DNA from: Chloroflexota bacterium
GTDB lineage: Bacteria; Chloroflexota; Dehalococcoidia; SM23-28-2; RBG-16-64-32
Reading direction: 5' to 3'
Assembly (NCBI GenBank): GCA_022560365.1
Contig: JADFTG010000039.1
Location: 1-8,398, forward strand
Length of the DNA: 8,398 nucleotides
Part shown: positions 6,962 to 8,398 of the stretch, one piece after another
Layout of the letters: each line of letters opens with the position of its first letter
How positions within the stretch are numbered: position 1 is the stretch's first letter
Notes under the pieces: generated by a model
Told to the model about the DNA's origin: nothing
Databases searched by the model: none
What the model saw: only the letters and a program-made list of their open reading frames with translations
Translations under genes and position numbers: made by a program

Positions 6962-7219
6962 TGGCGCAAACAGGCCTATCCCCAGCACCTGTTCGGCACA
7001 CCCGCCCGCCGCCTTGTTCCGCACATACATGGGCGTACCCTCGTGGCTCACGGAGTTCGTCTGGGGCCTCGACCATGTCGAGGATTTCTGGCCCCCCACG
7101 TCGATGCCGTCGTCGCGGAAGAGAACCGGACTTTCGCCCGCATCCAGAAGGGCCCTGCGCACAAGGAGGCCGTGCGCTCCTTCGTCGAGAAGCGCGAACC
7201 CCGCTTCAACCAGGCCTAA
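6962..7219 (+). pseudogene. Decayed coding fragment with an enoyl-CoA hydratase/isomerase-like C-terminus
   Basis: The last 39 codons (7100-7216) read VDAVVAEENRTFARIQKGPA then HKEAVRSFVEKREPRFNQA and a stop. This matches the typical crotonase ending: an acidic helix, then HKEGVxAFxEKRxPxF. Upstream, coding-like third-position GC changes frame twice. The piece tgg-cgc-aaa onward from 6962 (WRKQAYPQHLFGTPA) is in the same frame as the end. The stretch from about 7010 to 7090 (ALFRTYMGVPSWLTEFVWGL, then DHVEDFW) is in another. The changes fall at C/G-rich runs (cccgcccgccgcc near 7000-7013, and the C6 run at 7092-7097) and compensate, giving about 85 residues. The rest of a crotonase (about 260 residues, with the oxyanion-hole region) is absent. 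I read it as a 3' relic on the strand opposite its neighbours. Its stop overlaps that of the ABM gene by 4 bp. Crotonase identity rests only on the tail. Confidence 0.5.
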
Positions 7220-7518
7220 GCCGTCTGCACCAGCACCGCCTCGTACAGGCCGATCACGGGCGGCCCTTCCAGCACGCCGGCGACCGATCCCTGGCGGTGG
7301 CCCTTCGCGAACGCCTCGCTCTGCGTCCAGTCGATGAACGACTGGCGGTCCTGCCACGTCGTGTGGCTGACATAGTCGCCCGTGTTGTCGCTCTTCAGCA
7401 GCATGAACTCCACGAAGCCAGCCACGCCCTTGAGGTACGTCTCGCGCTCGCGCCACTGCTTCTCGAAATCGGCCTCGCGGCCGGGCGCCACCTTGAAGTT
7501 GTTCATCGCCACAAACAT
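7216..7518 (-). CDS. ABM-domain monooxygenase, heme-degrading IsdG/HmoA-like
   Basis: This 100-residue protein forms a single dimeric alpha/beta (ferredoxin-like) ABM domain. It begins FVAMNNFKVAPGREADFEKQ, with a strand then the VxPGxExxFE helix of the family, and continues GVAGFVEFMLLKSD and TTWQDRQSFIDWTQSEAFAKG. The IsdG-type heme-degradation triad can be matched: Asn6 or Asn7, Trp64 and His74, with the Trp-His spacing of 10 seen in IsdG/IsdI. This suggests heme binding and oxidative cleavage to release iron. Some ABM proteins without heme activity keep similar residues, so the enzymatic call is tentative. Length is normal. The ATG at 7518 has a strong AGGAGG 5 bp upstream, and the gene starts 9 bp after the deacylase gene, so the two are co-transcribed. 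An extra ATG at 7523 lies too close to the ribosome site. Confidence 0.85.
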   Translation of the reverse strand: MFVAMNNFKVAPGREADFEKQWRERETYLKGVAGFVEFMLLKSDNTGDYVSHTTWQDRQSFIDWTQSEAFAKGHRQGSVAGVLEGPPVIGLYEAVLVQTA

Positions 7519-7523
7519 CGCAT

Positions 7524-7529
7524 CCTCCT
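7524..7529 (-). promoter_or_regulatory. Consensus Shine-Dalgarno (AGGAGG) overlapping the upstream stop codon
   Basis: AGGAGG on the minus strand, 5 bp before ATG 7518. Its first two bases are shared with the TAG stop (7528-7530) of the deacylase gene, so ribosomes terminating there sit on the next gene's binding site. This favours coupled translation. Confidence 0.75.
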
Positions 7530-8019
7530 ATGTTGCCGTCGTATAGCTCGCGTCCGTCAGCCGCACCAGGTCGTCCACCGCCAGCTCGACGTCTATCCCG
7601 CGCGCGCCGGCGCTGACGTGGATCGTCTCCAGCAACCGTGCCGCCTCGTCGATCAGGACGTCGAAGCGCCCCGCCGGTACAGCCAGCGCCGAAATTCCCC
7701 CGACCTGCATGCCGGTCATATCCTCCGCCTCTTTCTGAGTCGCCATCCGTAGCCGCTTCTCGCCCCGCGCCGACGCCAGCGTCTTCAGGTTCGCCTGACC
7801 GGCCACCGGCACGATTACGAGCATCGGCCGGCCGCTCGGCGGGTCGCGCAGCACCACGAGCGTCTTGTACACGGTCTCCGCCGGCGCCCCGACGAGCGCC
7901 GCCGCCGCCTCGCCGCTGTGGAACTCGCCCGCGTCGTCGTAGACCGTCACGCGGTGCGTAATCCCCTTCGACTCGAGCAGGCGAACGGCGTGCGTCTTCT
8001 TCGGAGAGCGCGTCGGCAT
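7528..8019 (-). CDS. ybaK: YbaK/EbsC-family aminoacyl-tRNA deacylase (Cys-tRNA(Pro) type)
   Basis: This is a 163-residue single-domain trans-editing enzyme. YbaK proteins hydrolyse Cys-tRNA(Pro) (and Cys-tRNA(Cys)) to keep cysteine out of proline codons. Visible family features are an N-terminal helix (THAVRLLESKGI), a strand then HSGEAAAALVGAPAETVYKTLVV containing the key lysine (Lys52), the strand LVIVPVAGQANLKTLA, KRLRMATQKEAEDMTGMQVGGIS (the G..xGGIS loop) and an ending VELAVDDLVRLT. The loop reads GGISALAV rather than the common GGISPLG. The open frame extends upstream to 8319, but that part is an out-of-frame copy of the cyclase gene. The ATG at 8019 is chosen because it gives the normal length and overlaps the cyclase stop as ATGA. 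The ABM gene follows after 9 bp. Members of the wider superfamily include ProX and the ProRS INS domain; the lysine and GGIS motifs favour YbaK. Confidence 0.88.
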   Translation of the reverse strand: MPTRSPKKTHAVRLLESKGITHRVTVYDDAGEFHSGEAAAALVGAPAETVYKTLVVLRDPPSGRPMLVIVPVAGQANLKTLASARGEKRLRMATQKEAEDMTGMQVGGISALAVPAGRFDVLIDEAARLLETIHVSAGARGIDVELAVDDLVRLTDASYTTAT

Positions 8020-8398
8020 CAGCCGTGCCAGCTGATCTCGAAGAGGTGCACCGGCTCCTCGAAGCCCTTGGCCACGAAGTCGCCGCGGTCTGCGAACAGA
8101 AATCCCTTGCCAGAGCAAAGGCCGCGGATGACGTCCGACACCAGGATCTCGCCTCCCTCCGCCTTCGCGGCGATGCGGGCGGCGAGGATCACCGTGGCGC
8201 CGAACAGATCGCCGTCTTCCTCGATCGGCTCGCCGGCGTTCAGGCCAACGCGGACGCTGAGCGGCTCCTGAGCGGAGCGGTTGTGCTCGTCGAACGCCTT
8301 CTGAAAGGCGATCGCACACTGAACGGCCCTGGTCACCGAGCCGAACGAGGCCATGAAGCCGTCGCCCATCGTCTTCACCTCGGTGCCGCCGTTCGCCT
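8019..8398 (-). CDS. Class III adenylate/guanylate cyclase catalytic domain, C-terminal part (5' end outside window)
   Basis: This is the last 125 residues of a gene entering from the right edge. The sequence follows the cyclase homology domain: EVKTMGDGFMASFGSVTRAV holds the purine-contacting Lys8 and the second metal Asp12. VRVGLNAGEPIEEDGDLFGA and AARIAAKAEGGEILVSDVIR follow, then a closing ADRGDFVAKGFEEPVHLFEI. The first metal aspartate would lie upstream of the window. The position usually occupied by the transition-state asparagine (xNLAARI) is isoleucine here (VILAARI), while the arginine is kept. Such substitutions occur in some cyclase subfamilies and may lower or abolish activity. 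The product would be cAMP or cGMP if active. Sensor or effector domains N-terminal to it are not visible, and the protein ends with the domain. The stop overlaps the deacylase start (ATGA). Confidence 0.87.
   Translation of the reverse strand, partial: ANGGTEVKTMGDGFMASFGSVTRAVQCAIAFQKAFDEHNRSAQEPLSVRVGLNAGEPIEEDGDLFGATVILAARIAAKAEGGEILVSDVIRGLCSGKGFLFADRGDFVAKGFEEPVHLFEISWHG

Noticed and set aside
6882..7076. Small minus-strand frame over the spacer before the synthase gene
   Set aside because: It overlaps the TATAAT and ribosome site of the synthase, has no ribosome site of its own and no protein-like features.
8020..8319. N-terminal extension of the YbaK-like protein
   Set aside because: This stretch is an out-of-frame reading of the cyclase domain, Arg/Gly-rich and without similarity to the family. 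The ATG at 8019 gives the normal length.
1..8398. tRNA, rRNA, riboswitch (such as a T-box before cysS), CRISPR or insertion sequence
   Set aside because: No tRNA-like cloverleaf, T-box element, regular repeat array, transposase or terminal inverted repeat was seen by eye. The cysS start overlaps an upstream gene, leaving no leader for a T-box.

Overview
This is a GC-rich stretch of bacterial chromosome, densely packed with genes that have strongly GC-biased third codon positions. No phage, transposon, CRISPR or RNA gene is recognisable. Gene content and protein style (a KAS III with a basic tail, an HMGL-like TIM-barrel synthase, a cyclase domain, a HIGN/KMAKS-type CysRS) would fit an uncultured Chloroflexota lineage such as Dehalococcoidia. 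That placement is inference only.

Left part: the 5' end of a FAD-dependent oxidoreductase runs off the left edge on the minus strand (1-324). After a 160-bp divergent gap comes a plus-strand run: a MATE efflux transporter (485-1876), a very short monothiol glutaredoxin-like protein (1910-2119), and cysteinyl-tRNA synthetase overlapping it (from 2103). The cysS frame breaks at about 3216-3218 (one base appears to be missing) and resumes in another frame. That frame completes the CysRS C-terminal domain and then, with no stop or plausible new start, runs into a family 2 glycosyltransferase domain ending at 4312. The natural reading is a CysRS-GT2 fusion of about 736 residues carrying a single-base frameshift.

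Right part: everything from 8398 down to 4309 is on the minus strand, apart from a plus-strand gene remnant. In transcription order there is the C-terminal part of a class III adenylate/guanylate cyclase (8398-8019), a YbaK-type Cys-tRNA deacylase coupled to it by an ATGA overlap (8019-7528), and an ABM/IsdG-like small monooxygenase (7518-7216). Next comes a 327-bp spacer holding a decayed plus-strand coding fragment that ends like an enoyl-CoA hydratase. A promoter-like TATAAT then precedes a two-gene operon: a DRE-TIM acyltransferase resembling Re-citrate synthases (6888-5521) and a KAS III/FabH-like thiolase-fold enzyme (5490-4309). Its stop codon interlocks tail-to-tail with that of the CysRS-GT2 gene in a CTAG.

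Most worth a second look: the CysRS-glycosyltransferase fusion and its frameshift; the presence within one window of CysRS, a glutaredoxin-like protein and a Cys-tRNA deacylase; the Re-citrate-synthase-like/KAS III pair; and the frameshifted crotonase-like relic lying upstream of that pair.
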